Positions 6,136 to 14,611 are shown, numbered from the stretch's first letter. The stretch is 26,400 bases of DNA from an uncultured bacterium (GCA_903854645.1 CAINWY010000043.1:1-26400); one strand, 5' to 3'. Notes: generated by a model not told the origin, from the sequence alone. Translations and numbers: made by a program.

Positions 6136-6831
6136 ATGATTGATTTTTCCTTATTTGAAAAAAAGACAAATATTATTTTTAAAAACAAGAAGCTACTAGA
6201 GCAAGCTTTTATTCACCGTTCCTATATAAATGAAAGTAGTGGAAACAAACTTTCTCATAATGAGCGCTTGGAATTTTTAGGTGATGCAGTTCTCGAGCTC
6301 GTAGTCACAGATTATCTATACAACAAATATACTGATTGTGATGAAGGAGAACTGACTGCATATAGATCAGCACTCGTAAACGCCGTAATCATAGGTGAGG
6401 TGGCATTGTCGCTCGGTATGAATGATTATCTTCTTTTGTCTAAAGGCGAAGCAAAGGATATAGGCAAGGCACGCAGTTATATATTGGCAAATACTTATGA
6501 AGCATATGTAGGGGCAGCTTATCTAGATCAGGGATATGATATTGTCCGCGACTTTATTGCTGCAACACTTTTTAATAAAATAGATATGATAGTAAAAGAT
6601 AAACTTTGGCGCGATGCTAAAAGTTTAGTTCAGGAGAAGTCTCAAAAATATCTAAATATAACTCCATCTTATAAGGTTATAAGTGAAGTTGGTCCTGATC
6701 ATGATAAACACTTCACTGTTGGTATATTCTTTGGAGCTGACATTATTGCAGAAGGCAAAGGTCACTCTAAACAAGAAGCTGAACAATCTGCTGCGAGAAA
6801 AGCATTAGAAGTTAAAGAATGGTTAGACTAA
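6136..6831 (+). CDS. rnc: Ribonuclease III
   Basis: This 231-residue double-strand RNA endonuclease processes rRNA precursors and structured mRNAs. The catalytic domain carries NERLEFLGD (residues 42-50) with its acidic metal ligands, and a second motif ANTYEA in which Asn replaces the first Asp used in E. coli, a substitution common in bacterial enzymes. The C-terminal ~70 residues are a double-stranded RNA-binding domain ending GKGHSKQEAEQSAARKAL. ATG 6136 is chosen; an in-frame TTG at 6121 would add five residues. The stop codon is immediately followed by the smc ATG, so the two are probably translationally coupled. Confidence 0.96.
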   Translation: MIDFSLFEKKTNIIFKNKKLLEQAFIHRSYINESSGNKLSHNERLEFLGDAVLELVVTDYLYNKYTDCDEGELTAYRSALVNAVIIGEVALSLGMNDYLLLSKGEAKDIGKARSYILANTYEAYVGAAYLDQGYDIVRDFIAATLFNKIDMIVKDKLWRDAKSLVQEKSQKYLNITPSYKVISEVGPDHDKHFTVGIFFGADIIAEGKGHSKQEAEQSAARKALEVKEWLD

Positions 6832-9108
6832 ATGACTCTAAAATCCATAGAATTAATTGGTTTTAAATCTTTCGGGAAGAAAAGTCCTCTAACTTTTACT
6901 ACACCTATTACTTGTATCGTTGGACCAAACGGTTCAGGCAAGTCAAATATCGTAGAAGCTATACGTTTCGTATTAGGCGAGCAGTCTATGAAATCTCTTC
7001 GTGGTAAGGGCGGTGTAGACCTAATATTTAAGGGATCAAAGAATCTAGCTACTTCAAACAGAGCAGGAGTGGTAATAACTTTTGATAATAGTAATAAAAT
7101 TTTCTCTTTTACAAATAGTGGAATAGGAGTATCTCTTGATTATGATGAAGTTTCCATAGGACGCGAAGTCTACGCAGATGGAGCGAATCGTTATAGTATA
7201 AATGGTACTGAAGTCAGACTGAAAGATGTGATTGACTTACTTGCCTCTGTGAACATAGGAAGTACTGGGCACCATATAATTTCTCAAGGAGAGGCTGATA
7301 GAGTATTAAATGCTTCAAACAAAGACCGCCGAAGTATGATTGAAGACGCACTTGGACTAAAAATTTATCAATACAGAATTAAAGAATCTGAAAGAAAGCT
7401 CGAGAAAACAATTCTAAATATGAAGGAAGTAGGTGCTCTAAGACGTGAGATAGCACCTCATTTATCTTTTCTTAAAAAGCAGGTAGAGAAGGTAGAAAAG
7501 GCACGCAGCATGCGAGATGAACTAAGGTCATTTTATAAAACATATTTTAGTGGAGAAGCTACATATATAGAGATAGAAGGATCTCGTATTTCTCTGCTTC
7601 GAAGTGAGCTTGATAAAAAAGCTTTAATACTAGATGAAAAGATTGGTGAACTTGAAAAGAATAAGAGCAGGGAATATGTTGAAAGTGAAAATGTTAAACA
7701 AATAAAAGAGAATGAATTAAAGCTCGACGGTCTCCGTATGAACAAGGATGAGCTCGTGCGTTCTTTGGGGCGAATGGAAGGTATTATAGAGGGGATAGAA
7801 AGACAGTATAAAAGGATACCAGAAGTCAAAGAGAGAATAATTAAAGAGTCTGAATGGAAATCCCTAGTGGAAGAGTTAGAGGCCAAAATAGAAGAAGCTA
7901 TTTCATATGAGGATCTACCAAGTGTAAAAGAAATATTGAACAATATAAAAGGTAAACTCGGCTCATTTTTACATAATTCGACAAGTAATGAAATTGAAAA
8001 ACCAATTCTAGAAGAGAATTTCGAGTGGATAGAACTCGGACAGGAGCGTGAAAAACTCAACACGAAAATAAATGATATAAAAGGGGAAGAGAGAAATATT
8101 TTAAATATTATAGATGAGCTCAAAAATAAGGAGCGTGAGGGAGAGTCAGCGCTTCGTGATAATGAGCGTATGCATTATGAACTTTTACGAGAGAGGAATG
8201 AAGTCACTTCTTCCATGCATTCATTGGCATTTCAAGAAGAGAAACTGGCTTCAATTAAAACAGCTTTTGAAATGGAACTTGCTGAAGGCGGAGTTCTAAT
8301 AGGCAGAGAAGTTATAAGCTTTGCTCAAATTAGAGTAGAAGAAGAAATAATTAGAAGCCAACAAGAAGAAATTCGCCGTAAGATTGAGCGTATAAAGATA
8401 AAGCTCGAAGATGCAGGAACGGGTAATTCATCCGAGATTATGAAAGAGTATGATGATACGATGGAGCGAGATGTATTTCTCGGCCGTGAACTCGAAGATT
8501 TGAATAAGAGTATAGACTCTCTTCGTATATTGATACAAGAATTAAAAGAGACACTAGATAAAGAGTTCAAAAATGGAGTTGAGAAGATAAACAAACAATT
8601 CCAAGAATTCTTTGCATTGATGTTTGGTGGTGGGGGAGCATTCCTTGCTATTACTATGGAACATAAAAGGGCAAAGAAAAATGATGAAAAGGTTTCAGAG
8701 GAAGATATGGAGGATGAAGAAGAAAATGAAGGGAATGATGAACTTGGATTTGAAAGAGGTATAGAGATTAATGTCAATTTACCTCAAAAGAAAGTCAAAG
8801 ATTTGCATATGCTTTCCGGTGGTGAGAGATCGCTAACCTCTATCGCTTTATTATTTGCAGTCTCACAGGTAAACCCACCCCCATTCCTTGTGCTAGACGA
8901 GACAGACGCAGCACTCGATGAAGCAAATTCACGTAAATATGGAAATATGTTGGAGAATCTTTCAAAGTTCTCACAACTTATAGTAGTCACTCATAATAGA
9001 GAGACGATGTCTCGAGCACAGGTGCTCTATGGAGTAACCATGAGTGCAGAAGGCGCCTCAAAGCTACTTTCGATACATCTAGAAGATGCGACTTCCTACG
9101 CAAAATAA
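6832..9108 (+). CDS. smc: Short SMC-like chromosome condensation ATPase, no visible hinge
   Basis: This 758-residue ABC-type ATPase has the SMC head split to both ends. Walker A GPNGSGKS is at residues 31-38, the signature LSGGERSL near 661 and Walker B FLVLDETDAALDE near 685. The N-terminal head (GFKSFGKK, FVLGEQSMKSLRGK) is typical of bacterial SMC, not RecN. Between the heads are two highly charged coiled-coil arms (about 170-345 and 400-590). They are joined by ~50 residues with no recognisable hinge. Canonical bacterial SMC is ~1150-1200 residues with a ~150-residue hinge for dimerisation. An acidic insert (about 622-645) precedes the signature. SMC acts with ScpA and ScpB in chromosome segregation; neither is in the window. 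Confidence 0.9.
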   Translation: MTLKSIELIGFKSFGKKSPLTFTTPITCIVGPNGSGKSNIVEAIRFVLGEQSMKSLRGKGGVDLIFKGSKNLATSNRAGVVITFDNSNKIFSFTNSGIGVSLDYDEVSIGREVYADGANRYSINGTEVRLKDVIDLLASVNIGSTGHHIISQGEADRVLNASNKDRRSMIEDALGLKIYQYRIKESERKLEKTILNMKEVGALRREIAPHLSFLKKQVEKVEKARSMRDELRSFYKTYFSGEATYIEIEGSRISLLRSELDKKALILDEKIGELEKNKSREYVESENVKQIKENELKLDGLRMNKDELVRSLGRMEGIIEGIERQYKRIPEVKERIIKESEWKSLVEELEAKIEEAISYEDLPSVKEILNNIKGKLGSFLHNSTSNEIEKPILEENFEWIELGQEREKLNTKINDIKGEERNILNIIDELKNKEREGESALRDNERMHYELLRERNEVTSSMHSLAFQEEKLASIKTAFEMELAEGGVLIGREVISFAQIRVEEEIIRSQQEEIRRKIERIKIKLEDAGTGNSSEIMKEYDDTMERDVFLGRELEDLNKSIDSLRILIQELKETLDKEFKNGVEKINKQFQEFFALMFGGGGAFLAITMEHKRAKKNDEKVSEEDMEDEEENEGNDELGFERGIEINVNLPQKKVKDLHMLSGGERSLTSIALLFAVSQVNPPPFLVLDETDAALDEANSRKYGNMLENLSKFSQLIVVTHNRETMSRAQVLYGVTMSAEGASKLLSIHLEDATSYAK

Positions 9109-9125
9109 AAGAAAAATATAAATAT

Positions 9126-10004
9126 TTATTTTTTTGCTCGGGTCAAGAATTCGTTTATTGTCTCATTATTTTTCTTTATTTGTTTTGCATTATCAATTCC
9201 TACGTATCTATAATGCCAAGGCTCATACATATATCCCGTAATAGATTCTTTCCCTATGGGGTAGCTACGAATAAATCCATACAGACTAGCATTTTCCTCA
9301 AGCCAGATTGCTTCTTTGCTTTGATCAAATAATGAGGATGCACTAGCATAATTTATAGATGAACCAGTCAGATCAACTGTCGTACCCAGTTGATGTTCAG
9401 AGTATCCTGCTTTTGCTATTGCAATATTTGCATTTAAATTACCACTTTTTATTGAATTATTTAGTAGAATTTGTTGTACATCGGATGTTCTGAAACCAGA
9501 ACTTACCCTTATAACAATTCCATTTTTATCCGCATTTTGTATCATTGATTCTAATAAATTCTTTGCCTCACCAACTAGGCATATATTATTTTGTATAGTA
9601 AATTTATTACTAATTTTTTCAAGGTAATTTGGTATATAAGTTATATCCGGTAACCCTACATTTTGATTTACATTGAGTAACCACATATCTCCATAATCTT
9701 TTAATGGTATTGGGCAAGTATATTTTGCAGCACTGTTAATTTTCAGTTTGTCTTTAAATTCATTATTAAAAAAAATATTATTTGTTGGTTCTTCTATTGC
9801 AAATGGTAATTCTGGATTTGCTGTTCGTGTCCTGTATCTATCAAAGTTAATTATTTTATTATTTTCTGGGTAAATAATTTGTATGGTAGATTTATTATTA
9901 TTTCTAATCTTTTCCTTTGAAGATTTACTATCAATCGAATAGCCTCCATACAAAAGAGCAATAATTAAAATTATAGAAATGATTATAAATTTTCTTGAAG
10001 GCAT
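9126..10004 (-). CDS. VanY-type D-alanyl-D-alanine carboxypeptidase, membrane-anchored
   Basis: This 292-residue zinc peptidase of the LAS/VanY family trims the terminal D-Ala from peptidoglycan stem peptides. Residues 5-22 form one hydrophobic segment, an uncleaved anchor or signal peptide, which places the enzyme outside the membrane. The zinc site is readable: SEHQLG (His204), TVDL (Asp211) and EPWHYR (His264), with Glu261 as likely catalytic base and SSGFR (Arg172) as the usual substrate residue. The ~100 residues after the anchor are Asn- and Ile-rich and not recognised. It is last in the minus-strand run after rnr and the deacetylase, 3 nt from the latter. Its tail is convergent with smc; only a weak AT-only hairpin (about 9112-9135) separates them. 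Confidence 0.9.
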   Translation of the reverse strand: MPSRKFIIISIILIIALLYGGYSIDSKSSKEKIRNNNKSTIQIIYPENNKIINFDRYRTRTANPELPFAIEEPTNNIFFNNEFKDKLKINSAAKYTCPIPLKDYGDMWLLNVNQNVGLPDITYIPNYLEKISNKFTIQNNICLVGEAKNLLESMIQNADKNGIVIRVSSGFRTSDVQQILLNNSIKSGNLNANIAIAKAGYSEHQLGTTVDLTGSSINYASASSLFDQSKEAIWLEENASLYGFIRSYPIGKESITGYMYEPWHYRYVGIDNAKQIKKNNETINEFLTRAKK

Positions 10005-10007
10005 AAA

Positions 10008-10838
10008 TTATTCAATTATATTACTTGGGTCTATATATGAGTAACCTTTTGCTTCTATAGCAGTTAGGAGACCATCTAAATTTGCTAAGGACCAAGGGTG
10101 TTCGTGTATGAGGAGTATTGAACCAGAATGTAGATTTAATATAGCATTACTAATAAAAACATCTTTTTCTTTTGTATCCTTTTCCCAGTCTTTTGCTGAT
10201 CCTGACCAATCCATAAATATCATCCCATTATCTTTCACTAGTTTTCTTATAGATGGAGTACTTTCTCCGTATGGAGCTCGGAAAAATCTAGGTGGTATAC
10301 CGGTAATATTTTTTATTAGATCTGAGTCCTTTTTTATTTCCTTTGCTATCGTAGCCATATCTTTCTCTTTTTTAAGATTGAGGTGACTCCAGGTATGATT
10401 TCCCACCGCGAATCCCTGCTTGTATGTTTCTCCTATAACACCTTGGTGATTTTTATCATTAATTCCATTTACAAAGAATATAGCCTTGGCATTATGTTTA
10501 TTTAGAATATCTTGTATTTCTTTTGTTCTTTTGCTGGGGCCATCGTCTATTGTAAGCAAGACTACCTTAGTTTTGTTTATGATATCTTCTGGTACGACAG
10601 AGTCTCTATCTACAATTTTGTATTTATCAATGTTATCTACTTTATTTAAATTATCTGTACTAATTTCACTCCTATCACGAACGATTAATACATTATCTTT
10701 TATAATTGATTCTTCATTATCGATAATTAAGGGTATGCCGTTTGGCCTGGGGGCTTCAGTTCTCCTGTATGCAAACATGCACGCAAGAATTATTATAGAT
10801 ATTAAAATAAGTACCAGATATTTCTTTTTGTTTTTCAT
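10008..10838 (-). CDS. NodB-type polysaccharide deacetylase, membrane-anchored
   Basis: This 276-residue protein of the carbohydrate esterase 4 family probably N-deacetylates peptidoglycan or another envelope glycan. Motifs are in order: TIDDG (96-100, catalytic base and metal Asp), HTWSH (148-152, metal His pair), RAPYG (187-191), a DW motif (210-211) and LIHEH (243-247, catalytic His). An N-terminal hydrophobic segment (7-23) directs it out of the cytoplasm; ILAC at 17-20 weakly resembles a lipobox. It sits 29 nt after rnr and 3 nt before the carboxypeptidase, pairing two cell-wall modifying enzymes. The exact substrate is not shown by sequence. Confidence 0.91.
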   Translation of the reverse strand: MKNKKKYLVLILISIIILACMFAYRRTEAPRPNGIPLIIDNEESIIKDNVLIVRDRSEISTDNLNKVDNIDKYKIVDRDSVVPEDIINKTKVVLLTIDDGPSKRTKEIQDILNKHNAKAIFFVNGINDKNHQGVIGETYKQGFAVGNHTWSHLNLKKEKDMATIAKEIKKDSDLIKNITGIPPRFFRAPYGESTPSIRKLVKDNGMIFMDWSGSAKDWEKDTKEKDVFISNAILNLHSGSILLIHEHPWSLANLDGLLTAIEAKGYSYIDPSNIIE

Positions 10839-10867
10839 ATTTCAATAAATAAATAGTTTCTCAAAAA

Positions 10868-12814
10868 TTAGATTAATTCGTAGTCTATTGTTTTCTTGTT
10901 CATATCAGCTGCACGCACCTTGAACTTTACTTTGTCACCCAAAGTATATTTTTTGTGTGTCTTTTGACCCTTTATACTCATAAACTTTTTGTCAAAAACA
11001 TAGTAGTCGCTCTTTAGGTCGCGCATTCTAACCATTCCTTCACATTTGGTTTCCCTTTCTTCTATATATAAGCCCCATTCAGTTACACCTGTTATTATGC
11101 CGTCATAATTTTGACCGACTCTCTTAGACATATACTCTACCTGTTTATATTTGATAGATGCACGTTCTGCTTCAGCGGCTTCTTTTTCCTGGCTCGAAGC
11201 CTCCTGACTCATATGCTCGTATTCAAACCATTTTTCCTTTGGTATCATTTTATCGGCAAGGAATTCTTTTAACAGTCTGTGAACTATTACATCCGGGTAT
11301 CTTCTAATAGGGGATGTGAAGTGTGTATAGAATTTAAAACCGAGTCCGTAGTGGCCGATATTTTTGGTAGAATATATAGCTTTTGCCATTGTTCTAATTA
11401 TTGCTGTGTGAACTGTGTCACGAAGGGGATTGTGTTCCAGCTTGACTATGAGCGCATTTATCTCTTCAGACGGAATTATTCCATCCTTGAGTTTAAGGTG
11501 ATATCCTAGTTTTTTCAAAAAATTAGCCAAGTCCCCCATCTTATCTTTGTTTGGCAAATCATGGATTCGGTATAAAAAGACACCTTGAATACCTTTCTTT
11601 TTTCTAGACATGTATTCTGCTACACGACGATTTGCGAGAAGCATAAATTCTTCTACTAGCTTGTTTGTATCTCCTCGAGCTTTTGTATATACAGATATAG
11701 GGACACCATTTTCGTCTAATTTGAATTTTACCTCGTCTTGTTCTAGCATTATGGCACCCTCATCAAATCTTTTTCTGTTTAATTTTTTAGCAATTAAGTT
11801 TAGTGTGTGTAGCTCCTGATAAAATGTTCCATTTTTATCATCAAGAATCTGTTGAGCATTCTCGTATGTAAACCTCTTGTTGGAATTTATAACTGTCTCA
11901 CCGAACCATTCACTATATGTATCTCCATTATGATCAATTTCAAAAATTCCCGAGAATGTAAGCCTGTCCACTCCTTCATTTAAACTACATAAACCATTGG
12001 ATAGTTCTTCTGGTAGCATTGGTATAGTCCGATCTACTAGATATACTGAGGTTCCTCTCCCTTGTGCTTCAGTGTCGAGGGCTGTATTTAGTCTCAAATA
12101 ATGTGACACATCGGCGATGTGAATACCAATTTCAAAATGACCATTGGGAAGCTTTTTAAACGATATAGCATCATCGAAATCCTTCGCATCTACAGGGTCT
12201 ATCGTGAAAGTAGTTACACTTCGCATGTCTTTTCTATTTTTAAAATCATTTTCTGTGATTCCTTTACTTGCAATTTCTTTTGCCTCATTTTCTACATCAG
12301 TAGGGAACAGAGCCGAGAATCCTTTTTCAAGAGCGATAGCTTCCATCTCAGCATTGTGTTCCATTGGCATACCTAGTACCTTCTCTACCTTACCAATGGG
12401 GGCCTTCTTTGCATCCTTCCAGTCTGTAATAACTACGAAAATTTTTTGACCAATTTTTGCACCTGCTAATTTGTTTTCTGGTATTACTATGTCCGCATAC
12501 ATTTTCAAATCACTTGGAATTAAAAAGTAAGTATCATTTTCTTTTTCAAGAACACCAGCATAACCCTTTTTAGACCGTCTCAGGATTTCTCCGACTTCAC
12601 CTGTTAATGATGCACCAATTTTTTTAGGATGCAGTAGGATTTTTACAGTATCTCCTTGGCAAGCTGTGTGCAAAAAGCCATGGTCGATTTCTATGGTTTC
12701 TTCTTGGCCTTTTACTCTGACTGTTCCAAAACCCTTAGGGGATATGGATATAAAGCCCTCTAAGTATCTACTTGGTTCTTTATGCACTGTATGCTCTTTT
12801 TTGTTGTTTTTCAC
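10868..12814 (-). CDS. rnr: Ribonuclease R
   Basis: This 648-residue processive 3'-5' exoribonuclease degrades structured RNA. An N-terminal OB/cold-shock-like region (GFISISPKGFGTVRV) is followed by the RNB catalytic domain with DPVDAKDFDDAISF (about residue 205), GIHIADVSHY and RGTSVYLVDRTIPMLPEELSNGLCSLN, and a C-terminal S1 domain (GIITGVTEWGLYIEE). It is shorter than E. coli RNase R (~810 residues). The frame is open to 13015, but that would run over rpsP and its promoter. GTG at 12814 is chosen because an extended -10 (TG-C-TATACT) ends exactly 6 nt upstream. ATG 12853 is a less likely alternative. It heads the operon with the two cell-wall enzymes. Confidence 0.94.
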   Translation of the reverse strand: MKNNKKEHTVHKEPSRYLEGFISISPKGFGTVRVKGQEETIEIDHGFLHTACQGDTVKILLHPKKIGASLTGEVGEILRRSKKGYAGVLEKENDTYFLIPSDLKMYADIVIPENKLAGAKIGQKIFVVITDWKDAKKAPIGKVEKVLGMPMEHNAEMEAIALEKGFSALFPTDVENEAKEIASKGITENDFKNRKDMRSVTTFTIDPVDAKDFDDAISFKKLPNGHFEIGIHIADVSHYLRLNTALDTEAQGRGTSVYLVDRTIPMLPEELSNGLCSLNEGVDRLTFSGIFEIDHNGDTYSEWFGETVINSNKRFTYENAQQILDDKNGTFYQELHTLNLIAKKLNRKRFDEGAIMLEQDEVKFKLDENGVPISVYTKARGDTNKLVEEFMLLANRRVAEYMSRKKKGIQGVFLYRIHDLPNKDKMGDLANFLKKLGYHLKLKDGIIPSEEINALIVKLEHNPLRDTVHTAIIRTMAKAIYSTKNIGHYGLGFKFYTHFTSPIRRYPDVIVHRLLKEFLADKMIPKEKWFEYEHMSQEASSQEKEAAEAERASIKYKQVEYMSKRVGQNYDGIITGVTEWGLYIEERETKCEGMVRMRDLKSDYYVFDKKFMSIKGQKTHKKYTLGDKVKFKVRAADMNKKTIDYELI

Positions 12815-12820
12815 AATTAG

Positions 12821-12829
12821 AGTATAGCA
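12821..12829 (-). promoter_or_regulatory. Extended -10 promoter of rnr (leaderless, GTG start)
   Basis: TG-C-TATACT on the minus strand is followed by 6 nt and the GTG start at 12814. It is divergent from the rpsP promoter 30 bp away, so the two may interfere. Confidence 0.6.
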
Positions 12830-12854
12830 TAAAAAAGATGATAAAGTTCCCATA

Positions 12855-12883
12855 TTGATTATTAAAAAGATATATGGTAGTAT
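12855..12883 (+). promoter_or_regulatory. Promoter of rpsP
   Basis: TTGATT (12855-12860), a 17-nt spacer and TAGTAT (12878-12883) preceded by TGG (extended -10). The rpsP ATG is 10 nt downstream, giving a leader of only a few nucleotides. Confidence 0.65.
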
Positions 12884-12893
12884 TCTTTTACAT

Positions 12894-13199
12894 ATGTTAA
12901 AGATAAGATTACAAAGAATAGGGCGCAAGAATGATCCAGCTTTTCGTGTGCTTTTGACAGATTCTAAAAACTCTGCAAAAAGTGGAAAGTTTAAGGAGAT
13001 TCTAGGTTCATACAATTTAAAGAAAGGAGAAGTTCTATTTAAGGCTGACCGTATAGCTTACTGGATGAGTAAGGGTGCACAAGCTTCGGATACTGTTCAT
13101 AATTTCCTCGTTAGTCAGAAGTTAGTAGCAGGAAAGAAGAGAAATGTATTATCAAAGAAGTCTCCAACTAAGGCTCGTAAAGAACTTAAAAAAGCTTAA
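12894..13199 (+). CDS. rpsP: Ribosomal protein bS16
   Basis: This 101-residue small-subunit protein has the S16 opening MLKIRLQRIGRKNDPAFRV, then the GKFKEILGSYN and ADRIAYWMSKGAQASDTVHN blocks, and a basic tail. The open frame begins at 12855, but alignment to the family start and the promoter position place the ATG at 12894. It is divergent from rnr. A terminator follows directly, so it is not simply co-transcribed with the KH gene despite the conserved rpsP-KH-trmD order. Confidence 0.96.
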   Translation: MLKIRLQRIGRKNDPAFRVLLTDSKNSAKSGKFKEILGSYNLKKGEVLFKADRIAYWMSKGAQASDTVHNFLVSQKLVAGKKRNVLSKKSPTKARKELKKA

Positions 13200-13201
13200 A
13201 T

Positions 13202-13237
13202 AAAATGTCCTCATCTATTTATAGACGAGGGCATTTT
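13202..13237 (+). terminator. Rho-independent terminator after rpsP
   Basis: AAAATGTCCTCATCTAT pairs with ATAGACGAGGGCATTTT around a TT loop (one mismatch, one G-U), followed by a T-rich tract. It starts 2 nt after the rpsP stop. Confidence 0.85.
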
Positions 13238-13242
13238 CTTTG

Positions 13243-13272
13243 TTGTGTTTAAAAAGCAAAATGTGATATATT
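13243..13272 (+). promoter_or_regulatory. Promoter of the KH gene, with 5' hairpin leader
   Basis: TTGTGT (13243-13248), an 18-nt spacer and an extended -10 TG-A-TATATT (hexamer 13267-13272). Initiation near 13279 would give a ~52-nt leader that begins with the hairpin AGTGTA-GTCGG-TACACT (13281-13297), probably stabilising the 5' end. Confidence 0.5.
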
Positions 13273-13330
13273 ATACAGATAGTGTAGTCGGTACACTAGA
13301 ATATTAAGATTAATTACTAAATACTATTAT

Positions 13331-13705
13331 ATGGCAGACGACAAAGCATTTCTAGAATATATTGTTAAAGCATTGGTTGATAATCCCAACGATGTGAAAA
13401 TTGACAGAACTGTAGACGAGATGGGCGTTCTTATTACAATGACAGTAAACAGTGCAGATATGGGTAAAATAATTGGCCGTCAAGGAAATACAGCTAAAGC
13501 TATCCGTACACTACTACGTGTTATCGGTATGAAGAACAATGCTCGCGTAAATCTAAAAATAAATGAACCAGAAGGTGGACGTATAATGCCCGAGCACACA
13601 GACCGTGAAGAAGTAGAGGCTAGACCACAGCCAGCTCCAAGCATGACAGCAGCTGAGGCTTCAAAGTCAGTTGATGCGGCACTGGAAGATTTAAAAGGCA
13701 TCTAA
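13331..13705 (+). CDS. khpA: KhpA-like KH-domain RNA-binding protein
   Basis: This 124-residue protein belongs to the KhpA/YlqC family, encoded between rpsP and trmD in many bacteria and implicated in RNA binding with KhpB. The single KH domain spans residues ~1-78 with the GxxG loop GRQG at 49-52 inside MGKIIGRQGNTAKAIRTLL. Typical KhpA is ~75-80 residues. Here a ~45-residue C-terminal extension follows, acidic and Pro/Ala-rich, probably disordered, with a short amphipathic end (SVDAALEDLKGI). The start ATG has no Shine-Dalgarno. The large folded element at 13708-13830 begins 2 nt after its stop. Confidence 0.9.
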   Translation: MADDKAFLEYIVKALVDNPNDVKIDRTVDEMGVLITMTVNSADMGKIIGRQGNTAKAIRTLLRVIGMKNNARVNLKINEPEGGRIMPEHTDREEVEARPQPAPSMTAAEASKSVDAALEDLKGI

Positions 13706-13707
13706 AT

Positions 13708-13830
13708 AAAACAAACAAAACGACCCCATCTATTTGTTGCAGGTCTCCGGGTGCTCGGTTAATGTAGAATTACTACATCTTCCTCGCATCCTCGACCGCG
13801 CCTCGCATCTGGGGCCTTTTTGTTTGTTTT
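13708..13830 (+). ncRNA. Large folded intergenic element between KH gene and trmD
   Basis: This 123-nt segment would fold into one long rod. The basal stem pairs 13708-13728 (AAAACAAACAAAA... CCCCA) with 13810-13830 at 19 of 21 positions. Inside, nested short helices follow in register: GGTC/GACC, GGGTGC/GCATCC (one G-U), GG/CC and an apical ATGTAG-AATTA-CTACAT. The interior is clearly more GC-rich than the flanks and includes two copies of CCTCGCATC. The A-tract/T-tract base resembles the terminators of this genome, so it may be a terminator with an enlarged loop. A stand-alone or processed structured RNA is the alternative. Fold is read by eye; function unknown. Confidence 0.55.
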
Positions 13831-13849
13831 ATGAAATTCATGGTATAGT
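13820..13849 (+). promoter_or_regulatory. Promoter of trmD (leaderless)
   Basis: An extended -10 (TG-G-TATAGT, hexamer 13844-13849) ends exactly 6 nt before the trmD ATG at 13856. A poor -35 (TTGTTT, 13820-13825) lies in the right arm of the folded element. Confidence 0.6.
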
Positions 13850-13855
13850 AATTTT

Positions 13856-14536
13856 ATGAAATTCCATGTAATTACACTTTTCCCTGAAATGTTTGACTCT
13901 TATCTTAAAGAGTCTATTTTGGGTCGTGCAATCAAAGAGAAGAAGATATCTGTATCATTTGTGAATCCTCGTAAGTTTGTGACAGGTAAATACAGAAAAG
14001 TTTGGCCTGATGGTAATATATCAGCCCAGGTAGACGAACGCCCATATGCAGGTGGCCCAGGAATGGTGATGATGGCTGAGCCGATAATTAAAGCGGTAGA
14101 AAATGTGACTAAAAAACTTTCTAAAAATAAAAAGAATAAGCTATTGATTATAAATTTTGTTCCGTCAGCGGAGAAATTTACAACTGAAGTCGCCAAGAAA
14201 ATTTCAAAGAAATATACAGATATAATTTTGATTTGCGGACGATATGAAGGTATAGATGCTCGTGTAGATAAAATTCTAAAGACTACAAAATATTCGATAG
14301 GAGATTATGTTCTTACGGGAGGGGAGATACCAGCGATGATTTTAATAGACTCCCTTTCTCGTCAAATAGAAGGAGTTTTAGGGAACTATGATTCACGAGA
14401 GGAAGAGAGGGTGTCTAGTAGCGAAATTTATACCCGACCAGAAGTCTTAATTCATAATACTAAAAAGTATAGGGTCCCGGCAGTCCTATTGTCTGGCGAT
14501 CATAAAAAAATAGAGGATTGGAAGAAGAATAAATAG
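13856..14536 (+). CDS. trmD: tRNA (guanine-N1-)-methyltransferase TrmD
   Basis: This 226-residue SPOUT-class enzyme makes m1G37 next to the anticodon, preventing +1 frameshifting, with S-adenosylmethionine held in a trefoil knot. Motifs are FHVITLFPEMF at the start, DERPYAGGPGMVM, CGRYEGIDARVD, the knot region GDYVLTGGEIPAMILID and YTRPEV. Length is slightly under the usual ~240-250. In many bacteria rimM lies upstream and rplS downstream; both are missing here, and trmD has its own promoter and terminator. Confidence 0.97.
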   Translation: MKFHVITLFPEMFDSYLKESILGRAIKEKKISVSFVNPRKFVTGKYRKVWPDGNISAQVDERPYAGGPGMVMMAEPIIKAVENVTKKLSKNKKNKLLIINFVPSAEKFTTEVAKKISKKYTDIILICGRYEGIDARVDKILKTTKYSIGDYVLTGGEIPAMILIDSLSRQIEGVLGNYDSREEERVSSSEIYTRPEVLIHNTKKYRVPAVLLSGDHKKIEDWKKNK

Positions 14537-14542
14537 TAATTT

Positions 14543-14576
14543 CTAAAATATCCCTTATAATAAGGGGATATTTTAG
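14543..14576 (+). terminator. Rho-independent terminator after trmD
   Basis: CTAAAATATCCCTTAT pairs with ATAAGGGGATATTTTAG (one bulged base) around a very short loop, with T-rich 3' arm. Confidence 0.8.
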
Positions 14577-14582
14577 TATATA

Positions 14583-14611
14583 TTGACATTTATTCAAATA
14601 TTTGTTTTAAT
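14583..14611 (+). promoter_or_regulatory. Sigma-70 promoter of the gene at 14665
   Basis: Consensus TTGACA (14583-14588), a 17-nt spacer and TTTAAT (14606-14611). Initiation near 14618 leaves a ~46-nt leader that carries the Shine-Dalgarno. Confidence 0.65.

Noticed and set aside
7533..8123. 196-residue minus-strand reading frame inside smc
   Set aside because: Ser/Phe/Ile-rich composition is the shadow of the charged coiled-coil codons on the plus strand; no start signals or recognisable motifs.
12815..13015. Upstream extension of rnr to position 13015
   Set aside because: It would overlap rpsP and its promoter on the other strand, and the added residues do not resemble RNase R. The GTG at 12814 has a well-placed -10.
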